Shown here in pieces: positions 1 to 5,987 of a DNA stretch of 9,744 bases (position 1 is the stretch's first letter; the number at the start of each line of letters is the position of its first letter). The position numbers were made by a program, and so were the translations under genes. This DNA is from an uncultured Faecalibacterium sp. (GTDB lineage Bacteria > Bacillota > Clostridia > Oscillospirales > Ruminococcaceae). The notes beneath the pieces are model-generated. The model saw only the letters and a list, made by a program, of their open reading frames with translations. It was not told where the DNA came from and did no database searches. The stretch is taken from the NCBI GenBank assembly GCA_937880095.1, contig CALFLK010000003.1, forward strand, positions 1 through 9,744, read 5' to 3'.

Positions 1-55
1 GAGCGCCACCTTGCCAAGGTGGAGGTAGCGAGTTCGAGCCTCGTCGGCCGCTCCA
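1..55 (+). tRNA. tRNA-Gly(GCC), 5' end cut by the window edge
   Basis: This is the 3' part of a glycine tRNA. The anticodon stem pairs 6-10 with 18-22 around the seven-base loop TTGCCAA, which places anticodon GCC at 13-15. The variable loop is 23-27. The T arm pairs 28-32 with 40-44 around TTCGAGC. The 3' acceptor strand is 45-51, followed by discriminator T52 and an encoded CCA at 53-55. The 5' acceptor strand and most of the D arm lie before position 1. A terminator follows directly, so this is the last or only gene of its transcript. Confidence 0.95.
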
Positions 56-59
56 CAAC

Positions 60-98
60 AAAGACCTGAATGTGAAAGCATTTAGGTCTTTTCTTTTT
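60..98 (+). terminator. Rho-independent terminator of tRNA-Gly
   Basis: A 13-pair stem (60-72 with 79-91, one G-U pair) closes a six-base loop and runs into a T-rich tract at 89-98. It begins five bases after the tRNA CCA end, so it ends the tRNA transcript. Confidence 0.92.
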
Positions 99-124
99 GT
101 AAAGCCTATCATATTGCATCAACC

Positions 125-163
125 GGCAGACAGAATGCAAGCATGTTCTGTCTGCCATTTTTT
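125..163 (+). terminator. Second tandem terminator
   Basis: A perfect 11-pair stem (125-135 with 146-156) with a 10-base loop is followed by six T residues at 158-163. No A tract precedes it, so it works only on the + strand. It lies 26 bases after the first terminator with no gene between them. It is probably a back-up terminator for the tRNA transcript; a short RNA ending here cannot be excluded. Confidence 0.8.
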
Positions 164-164
164 G

Positions 165-390
165 ATCCAACAGATTGCCCTCCCCTTTATTCATTATCCG
201 GTGAAATAGCATCTGCCACAACAGCGCTGTTTATCCACGCATCCATCTCGCAGTCTAACGCACTGGACAAATAAGCCCGATTTCCTCGCCTCACTCTTGT
301 ACCTTGTACAGTGTCGTACAAATTCATCTATGATGCAAACAGACCCTTGCTGTTTCTGGTCGAGTGATTTTCGCGCAACTTTCGCGGCAT
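165..390. other. Intergenic stretch, no gene seen
   Basis: This gap lies between the converging tRNA-Gly and flavoprotein transcripts. The only open frame (194-418, - strand) runs through the terminator at 393-429, has no recognisable motif and no good ribosome site, so I do not call it. The only pattern is a cluster of GTAC-containing words at 297-321. Confidence 0.6.
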
Positions 391-392
391 AA

Positions 393-429
393 AAAATACC
401 ACCCTGCCAAATTGGCAAGGTGGTATTTT
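393..429 (-). terminator. Bidirectional terminator after the flavoprotein gene
   Basis: An 11-pair stem (393-403 with 419-429) ends in A residues on the left and T residues on the right, so it can act in both directions. The 15-base loop contains a small nested inverted repeat (TGCC/GGCA). It lies about 90 bases after the stop codon of the - strand flavoprotein gene and faces the tRNA-Gly unit, which is the usual arrangement between converging genes. Confidence 0.88.
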
Positions 430-519
430 CAATATACAGTTATCCCCTCTGGCCGCTCAACCAAAAGCAACGCAGAGTATATCCCATGTATTTTTCAGAC
501 GTTACCGTCAGCGCGAAAA

Positions 520-2208
520 TTACAGAATGTCAGCTGCAACAGACTCACCTGCGATACGGCCGAATACGACAGAAGCGCTGTATGCGCCGCTGATCCAGGT
601 AACTTCACCTGCTGCGTACAGACCGGGAACGACTTCGCCGTTCTCGTACAGAACCTGCGTGCGCTCGTTAGCAACAACGCCGCCCTTGGTCATGTGGTTT
701 GCAGACTGAACCTTTGCACCGTAGTAAGGGCCTTCTGCGTCGAAGGGACGTGCACCCTCGGGCAGGTTTGCGTTGTACTCTTCCACGGTAGCCTTCAGAC
801 CAGCTGCGTCGATGCCCAGCTTTTCTGCCAGCTCGTCCAGAGTAGCGCCCTGCTGGTAGTAGCCAGCGCCAACGTGCTTGCGGATACGGAAGTTGCTCTC
901 GTACAGAGTACGGTCAGCCAGGTAGAATGCTGCGCCATCGGTCTGATCCAGGATAGCAGTACCCAGTTTCAGACCAGAGGTGGAGTCGTCTTCCAGGAAG
1001 AACTTGCCTTCCTTGTTGACCAGCAGACGGCCGGTGCCGCCACCAGTCAGATCGCGGCGGGGGTTCAGGATGTAAGAGAAGACAGACATCTTGCCCATGT
1101 TCTCCAGACCGAAACCGTTCTTCTCAAATACGGGGACAAAGTCGCCGGTGGTGCCCATGGAGTTAGAGGTCTCCAGCACTTCGTGACCGGGAGCGTACTT
1201 TGCCAGCAGTTCCTTGTTGTTGCAGAAGCCGCCAGTTGCAACGACAACTGCGTCAGCCTTAATGTTGTAGGTGCCGCCCTTGGTTTCAACGATAACACCG
1301 GTGCACTTGCCGTCTTCCATGATCAGGTCCAGACCCTTGTTTTCCAGACGGATGTCAACGCCCAGACGCTTAGCCTCATTTTCCAGACCGGTCTGGATGT
1401 GGTCGCCAGCGTACTGGTCGCTTTCTGCCATGTGGTTGGTGCCGCCGTTGGACTGGTTCAGCAGAATGTCCATCTTGCGCAGCCAGGGGTCCAGGTTCCA
1501 TTCGCCTTCAGCCCATGCTTCCAGACGCTCGGGGGTGTTGCCTGCATCCTTCTTGTCTTCGATAAAGTCTTCCTTGCTGTACTCGATGCCAGCCTTGTTC
1601 ATAGCCTGAGAGTTGATCAGGTCAAAGAAGTTCATGTCGAACTTGCCGTTACCACTCAGGATGCCCAGCTTCTCAATCAGGATGACGTCCTCAACGCCAT
1701 TCTGCTTTGCGGAGATTGCAGCAGCCAGACCAGCAGGACCGCCGCCGACCACAACCAGCTGTGCGGTAGTGTCTTCCGGCTTGACGGGCGCATCAGCGCT
1801 CACAGTGTTCATTTCGATCTTGCCGAAATCCTTACCATACTGGCTTGCAGCATCAGCCACAGCAGCCTTAACAGCATAAGAAGTAAAGGTAGCGCTGGAA
1901 ACGCTGTCGACCACGGGGGTCTGTGCTTCCAGGATGCGATCCTTCAGGATGGGGAACGCACGGTTGACAACCGGTGCGGTCTCGTGATGATCCAGCAGAC
2001 GCAAATCGGTCATCTTGCCGTCTTCCACGGTCAGCAGGACGGAAACTTCGCCGCCGTAGCCGTTTGCCTTGCCTTCATACACGCTTTTTGCCGCAGTGCT
2101 GGTCTGCTGTACGTCCGGATTCTGGCTGCTTGCACCAGTGGAGCAAGCGGTCAGCATCATCAGTACACCAGCCGTCATCAGGGCCAGTACACGCTTTGCA
2201 TTTCTCAT
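520..2208 (-). CDS. Lipoprotein flavoenzyme: covalent-FMN domain plus fumarate/urocanate-reductase-like FAD domain
   Basis: This 562-residue protein is a secreted, lipid-anchored flavin oxidoreductase. An N-terminal hydrophobic signal ends in lipobox LTAC (Cys22). Residues about 45-125 form an FMN_bind domain; D101-SVSSATFT-S110 resembles the site where ApbE-type transferases attach FMN, here probably to Thr109. Residues about 150-560 form an FAD_binding_2 domain, with GGGPAG at 155-160, Glu179 ending the second strand, and VVVATGG at 321-327. Known relatives reduce fumarate, urocanate or acrylate outside the cell. The substrate is unclear: in my alignment from memory the catalytic Arg of fumarate reductases is Ser410, and the second substrate Arg falls in a deleted loop near 538-546, while His505 remains. 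An ATG 42 bases further upstream is in frame, but only the chosen start has a ribosome site (AGAGGA at 2216-2221, 7-base spacing) and begins a normal signal peptide. The gene has its own promoter. Confidence 0.9.
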   Translation of the reverse strand: MRNAKRVLALMTAGVLMMLTACSTGASSQNPDVQQTSTAAKSVYEGKANGYGGEVSVLLTVEDGKMTDLRLLDHHETAPVVNRAFPILKDRILEAQTPVVDSVSSATFTSYAVKAAVADAASQYGKDFGKIEMNTVSADAPVKPEDTTAQLVVVGGGPAGLAAAISAKQNGVEDVILIEKLGILSGNGKFDMNFFDLINSQAMNKAGIEYSKEDFIEDKKDAGNTPERLEAWAEGEWNLDPWLRKMDILLNQSNGGTNHMAESDQYAGDHIQTGLENEAKRLGVDIRLENKGLDLIMEDGKCTGVIVETKGGTYNIKADAVVVATGGFCNNKELLAKYAPGHEVLETSNSMGTTGDFVPVFEKNGFGLENMGKMSVFSYILNPRRDLTGGGTGRLLVNKEGKFFLEDDSTSGLKLGTAILDQTDGAAFYLADRTLYESNFRIRKHVGAGYYQQGATLDELAEKLGIDAAGLKATVEEYNANLPEGARPFDAEGPYYGAKVQSANHMTKGGVVANERTQVLYENGEVVPGLYAAGEVTWISGAYSASVVFGRIAGESVAADIL

Positions 2209-2292
2209 TTTCTTTTCCTCTCGTTCTTGTTGCACATTTGTTAAAAACATATCACTCCAAGCCGAAACACGACCAATTCCGAGTGTTTTATT

Positions 2293-2321
2293 ATTATTAA
2301 ATAATTGCTATAAATTGTCAA
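2293..2321 (-). promoter_or_regulatory. Sigma-A promoter of the flavoprotein gene
   Basis: On the - strand, a perfect -35 TTGACA (2316-2321) is separated by 17 bases from -10 AATAAT (2293-2298, five of six consensus). Transcription should start near 2286, giving a leader of about 78 bases before the ATG at 2208. It lies in the gap between the two flavin-linked genes, so the flavoprotein can be expressed independently of the NusG_II gene. Confidence 0.8.
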
Positions 2322-2378
2322 TATGTTTTTATCAATCCATCCCGAAAAAAGCAAAGAAATGTCAAAGTATCTATTTAT

Positions 2379-2777
2379 TTACTCTTTTTTTGTTAATTCT
2401 GCCTTTTCATCCACAAATACGCCTGTTTCATTGGGCGCGCACATTGCAAAAGTCCCTTTTTCTTTCAGCCAACCAAATCCCTCACAGTTATGGTCCGGGC
2501 AGGGGCTGTTTACAAAAGCGATCGCGCCGTCTTTGACCTGCAAATGTACCGTGTCAAAGCGGGTTTCCACATCATAGGTGCGATCCTCGTCCAGCGGCAG
2601 AATCATCTGATGCTGACCGTCCTCTTTCGGGTACAGCACAACCGCATACAAGCTGTGCGCATCTTTCCGCTGCATCCAGCCCCAAAATGCCAGTGCAGCA
2701 GCCAGCGCCAGAACGACCAGCGCAAAAATCAGATTGATTTTTTTGTTTTCTCCATGGGTACGTTCTTTCTTTTTCAC
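2379..2777 (-). CDS. Membrane-anchored NusG domain II-containing protein
   Basis: This 132-residue protein has a basic N-terminus, one membrane helix at about 14-34, and an outside domain of about 95 residues. The domain matches NusG_II (PF07009): beta strands lead to VKDG (81-84), then SPCPDHNC (91-98), then CAPN (113-116), so Cys93, Cys98 and Cys113 are the family's conserved cysteines. The family is a stand-alone cousin of a NusG insert domain, not a transcription factor. Its molecular function is unknown, but its genes often sit beside FMN-binding, ApbE and Rnf-like genes. The next gene downstream is a flavinylated lipoprotein, 170 bases away with its own promoter. The start is GTG: AAAGGA at 2785-2790 lies 7 bases before it, while the in-frame ATG 33 bases further upstream has no ribosome site. 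No terminator hairpin follows, so readthrough into the flavoprotein gene is possible. Confidence 0.85.
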   Translation of the reverse strand: MKKKERTHGENKKINLIFALVVLALAAALAFWGWMQRKDAHSLYAVVLYPKEDGQHQMILPLDEDRTYDVETRFDTVHLQVKDGAIAFVNSPCPDHNCEGFGWLKEKGTFAMCAPNETGVFVDEKAELTKKE

Positions 2778-2784
2778 AAAAGTT

Positions 2785-2790
2785 TCCTTT
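2785..2790 (-). promoter_or_regulatory. Ribosome-binding site fixing the GTG start of the NusG_II gene
   Basis: AAAGGA lies 7 bases before the GTG codon at 2777-2775. The upstream in-frame ATG at 2810 lacks any purine-rich site at the right distance. Confidence 0.8.
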
Positions 2791-2839
2791 CTCTTGATCC
2801 ATAATTTCAAAAATCGCTCGCTATAAAGCAGTATTATGG

Positions 2840-2848
2840 ATTATATCA
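2840..2848 (-). promoter_or_regulatory. Extended -10 promoter of the NusG_II gene
   Basis: The - strand reads TGATATAAT, a TGn extension followed by a perfect -10 hexamer (2840-2845). A TTGACA lies only 8 bases before it and is too close to serve as its -35; at the proper distance the match is poor. An extended -10 can work without a strong -35. The predicted start is near 2834, about 57 bases before the GTG. Confidence 0.65.
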
Positions 2849-2907
2849 TATTTTGTCAAAAGCGCCATAGGAAATATACAAAAGTTTTTGATACGGTCAA
2901 ATACAGC

Positions 2908-2941
2908 AAAAGACAGCTGTATCAACGTACAACTGCCTTTT
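2908..2941 (-). terminator. Terminator of the three-gene peptidase operon
   Basis: On the - strand, 2941-2929 pairs with 2920-2908 as a continuous 13-pair stem with two G-U pairs, an 8-base loop, and TTTT at its end. Read on the + strand the same two positions are A-C mismatches, which shows that the - strand RNA is the functional one. It lies 22 bases after the serine hydrolase stop codon. Confidence 0.8.
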
Positions 2942-2962
2942 ATATCTCTTTGATGATCCTGC

Positions 2963-3814
2963 TTATAAATAGAATTTGCCTTCACATGCCAGCACCTGAT
3001 CCAGCATCATACGGCTCACCTTTGCGCCGTATCGAACCGCCGGGTGATCGTTGTATTCGATGATATCGTTAAAATCCTTATTCATCAAAACCAACACATA
3101 CTCACCGTACGGGGTGTGAATGATACCGCCGTCATTGCGGCAAGCGTTCATGCTGCCGCTTTTGCTGGCGACCCAAATCATTTCCTCATCGCCGGTTTCT
3201 TCGCAGTCCAGATAATACGGCGGGAAGTCGCCGGTCAGCATGGTATTGTAATGCTGTTGGCGCAGGATAGAAAGCATTGCTTCGCTTGCCGCCGGACTGA
3301 CCAGTTCTTTCTTGGCAATCCGGCACAAGAGGGTACCGTAATCGCGGGGTGTGGTGGTTCCCAGCTTATCATAGCGGTCAAAGTGCAGCGGATTATGCAG
3401 CACGGTATGCGCAAAGCCCATTTTCTGAATGTTCTGATTGATGCGCTCCAGCCCCAGATAATCAATGATCATATTGGTTGCGATGTTGTCGGAACAAATA
3501 ATCATCATGGTAGCGGTGTCCCGCACCTTCAGCTGCGCGCCTACACCCAGCGCACGCAGCATACCCGAACCATCCACATACTGGGATGCTTCATAAGTAA
3601 TCACGTCGTCCAGGCTGACTGCGCCTTCCTCTGCCAGCTGATACAGCACTGCCAGAATGAATGACTTAATGACCGAAGCGGTTTCAAACAGTTCCTCTGC
3701 GCCGATGGCAACGGTATTTCCGTGCAAATCGTCCGCAAAGATGCTCATTTTTCCCTGATAGGAATACAGCTCGGCTGCAATTCTTTTTTCCAATGTCAGA
3801 CGCAAATCCGGCAT
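2963..3814 (-). CDS. Beta-lactamase-fold serine hydrolase (penicillin-binding-protein-like)
   Basis: This 283-residue protein has the class A beta-lactamase / DD-peptidase fold (PF13354 type). The three active-site elements are in order: S47-V-I-K50 (nucleophile and general base), S108-D-N110, and K218-S-G220, plus TTPRD at 154-158. The omega-loop ExxLN motif is not seen where expected; the region reads NPLHFDRYDK (141-150). Without the deacylating Glu, strong penicillinase activity is unlikely. No signal peptide or membrane helix is visible, which is unusual for this fold and suggests a cytoplasmic peptide hydrolase. It is the last gene of the operon, 20 bases after the M19 dipeptidase, with AGGGGAG six bases before its ATG. 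Its position suggests a role in cell-wall-peptide breakdown, but the substrate is unknown. A degenerate resistance enzyme is the alternative. Confidence 0.85.
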   Translation of the reverse strand: MPDLRLTLEKRIAAELYSYQGKMSIFADDLHGNTVAIGAEELFETASVIKSFILAVLYQLAEEGAVSLDDVITYEASQYVDGSGMLRALGVGAQLKVRDTATMMIICSDNIATNMIIDYLGLERINQNIQKMGFAHTVLHNPLHFDRYDKLGTTTPRDYGTLLCRIAKKELVSPAASEAMLSILRQQHYNTMLTGDFPPYYLDCEETGDEEMIWVASKSGSMNACRNDGGIIHTPYGEYVLVLMNKDFNDIIEYNDHPAVRYGAKVSRMMLDQVLACEGKFYL

Positions 3815-3834
3815 GGAATACTCCCCTTTCTGTA

Positions 3835-4827
3835 TTACAGATTTTCCATAAAGAAGCGACGGGCATTGCCCCAGAGAATCGCTTCGATTTCGTTTTCTGT
3901 AAAGTTTTCCTTTTCCAGCGCAGCAACCAGTTTCGGCAGCTCGCTGGCGTTCTTCATATCCGGACCATATTCGATGCCGTCAAAATCGCTGCCCAGCGCA
4001 ATCATGTCGATGCCGCCCACCTGCTTAAAGTGTGCTGCGTGCTGTGCAATGCGTGCAACCGTACTGCTGGTTGCCTGCTGGTCCGGCTCCAAAAAGCCTG
4101 CGCAGTAGTTCAGACCTGCCAGACAGCCATGCTCGCCCATATGGCGAATCATTTCGTCAGTCAGATTGCGGCAATGTCCCGCCAGACTGCGGCAGTTGGA
4201 ATGGCTTGCTGCAAAAGGTTGGGTTGCACAGCCTGCCACATCCCAGAATCCCTTATCGGACAAATGGCTCACGTCCACGATCATATGCAGACGTTCCATT
4301 TCTGCCACAAATTCAAAGCCCAAAGGCTTCAATCCATTGGTGGTATTGGGTTTGCAGAGCTTTTCGCCATTTGCACCGTCACAGACAAGGTTCGGCCATG
4401 CAACTTCGTTCTCGTGGTTCCAGGTCAGCGTCATCATACGCGCACCCAGACGGTACAAATCCCGCAGAACGCCCAAACTACCCTTGCAGCAGCCGGATTC
4501 TTCCACTGTGAACATCAGGCTGATTTTGCCGTCAGCTGCATTCTTGTCAATATCTGCGCTGGTATAAACCGGAGCTACATCATCCTTATAAGTGTTCAGA
4601 ATGCGGTGGAACAGGTCTGCCTGTTCCAGTACGCACACCATCGGATCATCTGCCGGGGCATCTGCCAAATCAATAAAAGCTGCCAAGCACTGCAAGCCGT
4701 AACCACCCTGCTTGAGCTTTTCCAAATCGATCTGAAGCTGATTTTTACCAAAAGAAATCGGTTCGCCCTTGCGTTCACGCCCACGCAGAACAGACAAGGT
4801 ATCACAGTGCAAATCCCACGCTCTCAT
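3835..4827 (-). CDS. M19 family dipeptidase (membrane/renal dipeptidase-like)
   Basis: This 330-residue protein is a full-length zinc peptidase of family M19 (PF01244), an amidohydrolase-type barrel. The predicted metal and catalytic residues are all present: H7-C-D9 near the N-terminus, Glu109 in FTVEE, His188 in DVSHLSD, His209 in ASHSNCRSL, and Asp281 in GSDFDG. The family hydrolyses dipeptides and tolerates or prefers a D-residue at the C-terminus; some bacterial members are L,D-dipeptidases. There is no signal peptide, so it should act in the cytoplasm. It lies 18 bases after the NlpC/P60 peptidase gene, whose expected product, L-Ala-D-Glu, would be a fitting substrate. AGGAGG (4835-4840) precedes the ATG. 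The exact dipeptide cannot be read from sequence. Confidence 0.95.
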   Translation of the reverse strand: MRAWDLHCDTLSVLRGRERKGEPISFGKNQLQIDLEKLKQGGYGLQCLAAFIDLADAPADDPMVCVLEQADLFHRILNTYKDDVAPVYTSADIDKNAADGKISLMFTVEESGCCKGSLGVLRDLYRLGARMMTLTWNHENEVAWPNLVCDGANGEKLCKPNTTNGLKPLGFEFVAEMERLHMIVDVSHLSDKGFWDVAGCATQPFAASHSNCRSLAGHCRNLTDEMIRHMGEHGCLAGLNYCAGFLEPDQQATSSTVARIAQHAAHFKQVGGIDMIALGSDFDGIEYGPDMKNASELPKLVAALEKENFTENEIEAILWGNARRFFMENL

Positions 4828-4845
4828 ACCAAATCCTCCTCTTGC

Positions 4846-5865
4846 TTAGAAAATGCTGCCGGTTGCCAGCACGTTCTCGGCCAAATCAGCGCGGAAACGC
4901 GGGTCCTTGGGATCAAAGCTGTTGATTACCACACCGCCGGACACCGCAGCGCCGGTAGAGTGAATATATTTATTGCCGCCCAGATACATTGCTACATGAC
5001 CCGGGAAGTAAATCAAATCACCGGGCTTTTTATCCTCGAAACGGATCTCATGTACCGGCCATCCATCGACAATTTTCGCGTCACGATAAATCAAAACGCC
5101 GTGTTGCATATAAGCAGCCGACACCAGACCGGAGCAGTCCACACCGCGGGTGCTCTTACCGCCCCAGCGATACTGGGTACCCAGATACAGGCGTGCGGTC
5201 TGGCACACAGAAAAGCGGAACGCATCCTCCAAACCGTCGTACCAGGTATTCAGTGTATTCTGCACCAAATTGCCCGGTTCCTGACCGCGTGCCAGTGCTT
5301 CTGCTTCCATCTGGGTACGCTCGCCGTCCATATAGAATACTGCATTCTGGGTAAAGCGAACCGGCTCCAAAGACAATGCGCGCACATAGCCGGACTGACC
5401 ATCTGCCAATGCGATACGCGCCCAGCCTTCCTTACGCGGAGGCTGACCGTTATCCGGTTCACCTGCCTTGCGCTCTGCCAGACGTGCTACCATACTGCCG
5501 CGCTCCAACGTAATCAGGCAGGGTGCAGATGCTTCCGGTGCGGTCATCACGTCAGCGGTACGGCTGATCAGGGTCATCTTGCGGTTCAGGTATGCACGCA
5601 GCTTTGCCTCTCCGCACAGATTCAGTTCTTCCGTATGCACATAGCCTTCGTAGCCGTAAAATGTGACAATGTGGCACCAGCCTTCGGGCAGTGCTACCGG
5701 AGAATCCGGCTGACCGCCTACTTCCAGTACGCGGCAAGCCGTGCCGTACAAACCCTCATCGCTGATTGCCGAACGCAGACCGCGTGCGGTCTCTGTTGTT
5801 TCTGCGGGGACATTATATATGGTAACGATTGGGCGATTGAATACGCCATATCCCAGTTCCATCAT
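4846..5865 (-). CDS. YkfC-like NlpC/P60 cysteine peptidase with two SH3b domains
   Basis: This 339-residue protein combines two bacterial SH3-like domains (about 26-80 and 100-166) with a C-terminal NlpC/P60 peptidase domain (about 215-335). Catalytic residues are Cys244 in GVDCSGLV, His290 in PGHVAMY and His302 in YIHS. This layout matches YkfC, the Bacillus gamma-D-glutamyl-L-diamino-acid endopeptidase, which cuts L-Ala-gamma-D-Glu-diaminopimelate after import. No signal peptide is present, also as in YkfC and unlike secreted wall hydrolases. It is the first gene of the operon. The start was set by AAAGGAG (5872-5878) six bases before ATG-ATG; the in-frame ATG at 5907 has no such site and would coincide with the predicted transcription start. 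Peptidase class is secure; exact cleavage specificity is inferred. Confidence 0.93.
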   Translation of the reverse strand: MMELGYGVFNRPIVTIYNVPAETTETARGLRSAISDEGLYGTACRVLEVGGQPDSPVALPEGWCHIVTFYGYEGYVHTEELNLCGEAKLRAYLNRKMTLISRTADVMTAPEASAPCLITLERGSMVARLAERKAGEPDNGQPPRKEGWARIALADGQSGYVRALSLEPVRFTQNAVFYMDGERTQMEAEALARGQEPGNLVQNTLNTWYDGLEDAFRFSVCQTARLYLGTQYRWGGKSTRGVDCSGLVSAAYMQHGVLIYRDAKIVDGWPVHEIRFEDKKPGDLIYFPGHVAMYLGGNKYIHSTGAAVSGGVVINSFDPKDPRFRADLAENVLATGSIF

Positions 5866-5912
5866 GTGTTTCTCCTTTATCTCCAATTTATTCTCGTAAA
5901 TCGTCATCTTTT

Positions 5913-5941
5913 ACTATACTGTATTTCCTTCGATTTGAAAA
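5913..5941 (-). promoter_or_regulatory. Promoter of the peptidase operon
   Basis: On the - strand, -35 TTTTCA (5936-5941, four of six consensus) and -10 TATAGT (5913-5918, five of six) are 17 bases apart. Transcription would start near 5906, about 40 bases before the NlpC/P60 start. No strong terminator hairpin lies between the SNF2 stop and this promoter, so some readthrough from SNF2 is possible. Confidence 0.6.
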
Positions 5942-5987
5942 GAAATAATTTGTAAAAAAACGTCTTTTATCGTAAAATTCTCTGTTT

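Noticed and set aside
194..418. A 74-codon - strand frame between the tRNA and flavoprotein units
   Set aside because: It begins inside the terminator hairpin, has no recognisable domain and no good ribosome site.
364..2244. A 626-codon open frame on the + strand
   Set aside because: It is exactly codon-opposed to the flavoprotein gene and is open only because that gene avoids TTA, CTA and TCA. It has no ribosome site and its translation is low-complexity, rich in V, Q, A and C, with no domain.
2379..2777. A true NusG transcription factor
   Set aside because: It has only the domain II fold after a membrane helix and lacks the NGN and KOW domains.
2855..2860. A TTGACA near the NusG_II promoter as its -35
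   Set aside because: It lies only 8 bases from the perfect -10, too close for sigma-A. The promoter is better read as extended -10.
3793..5955. A 720-codon open frame on the + strand
   Set aside because: It lies codon-opposed to the M19 and NlpC/P60 genes, both of which have complete catalytic motifs and ribosome sites. The + frame has none.
5942..5987. A terminator after the SNF2 gene
   Set aside because: Only a weak A/T stem of about five pairs (TTTTA/TAAAA) precedes a T run on the - strand; not enough to call.
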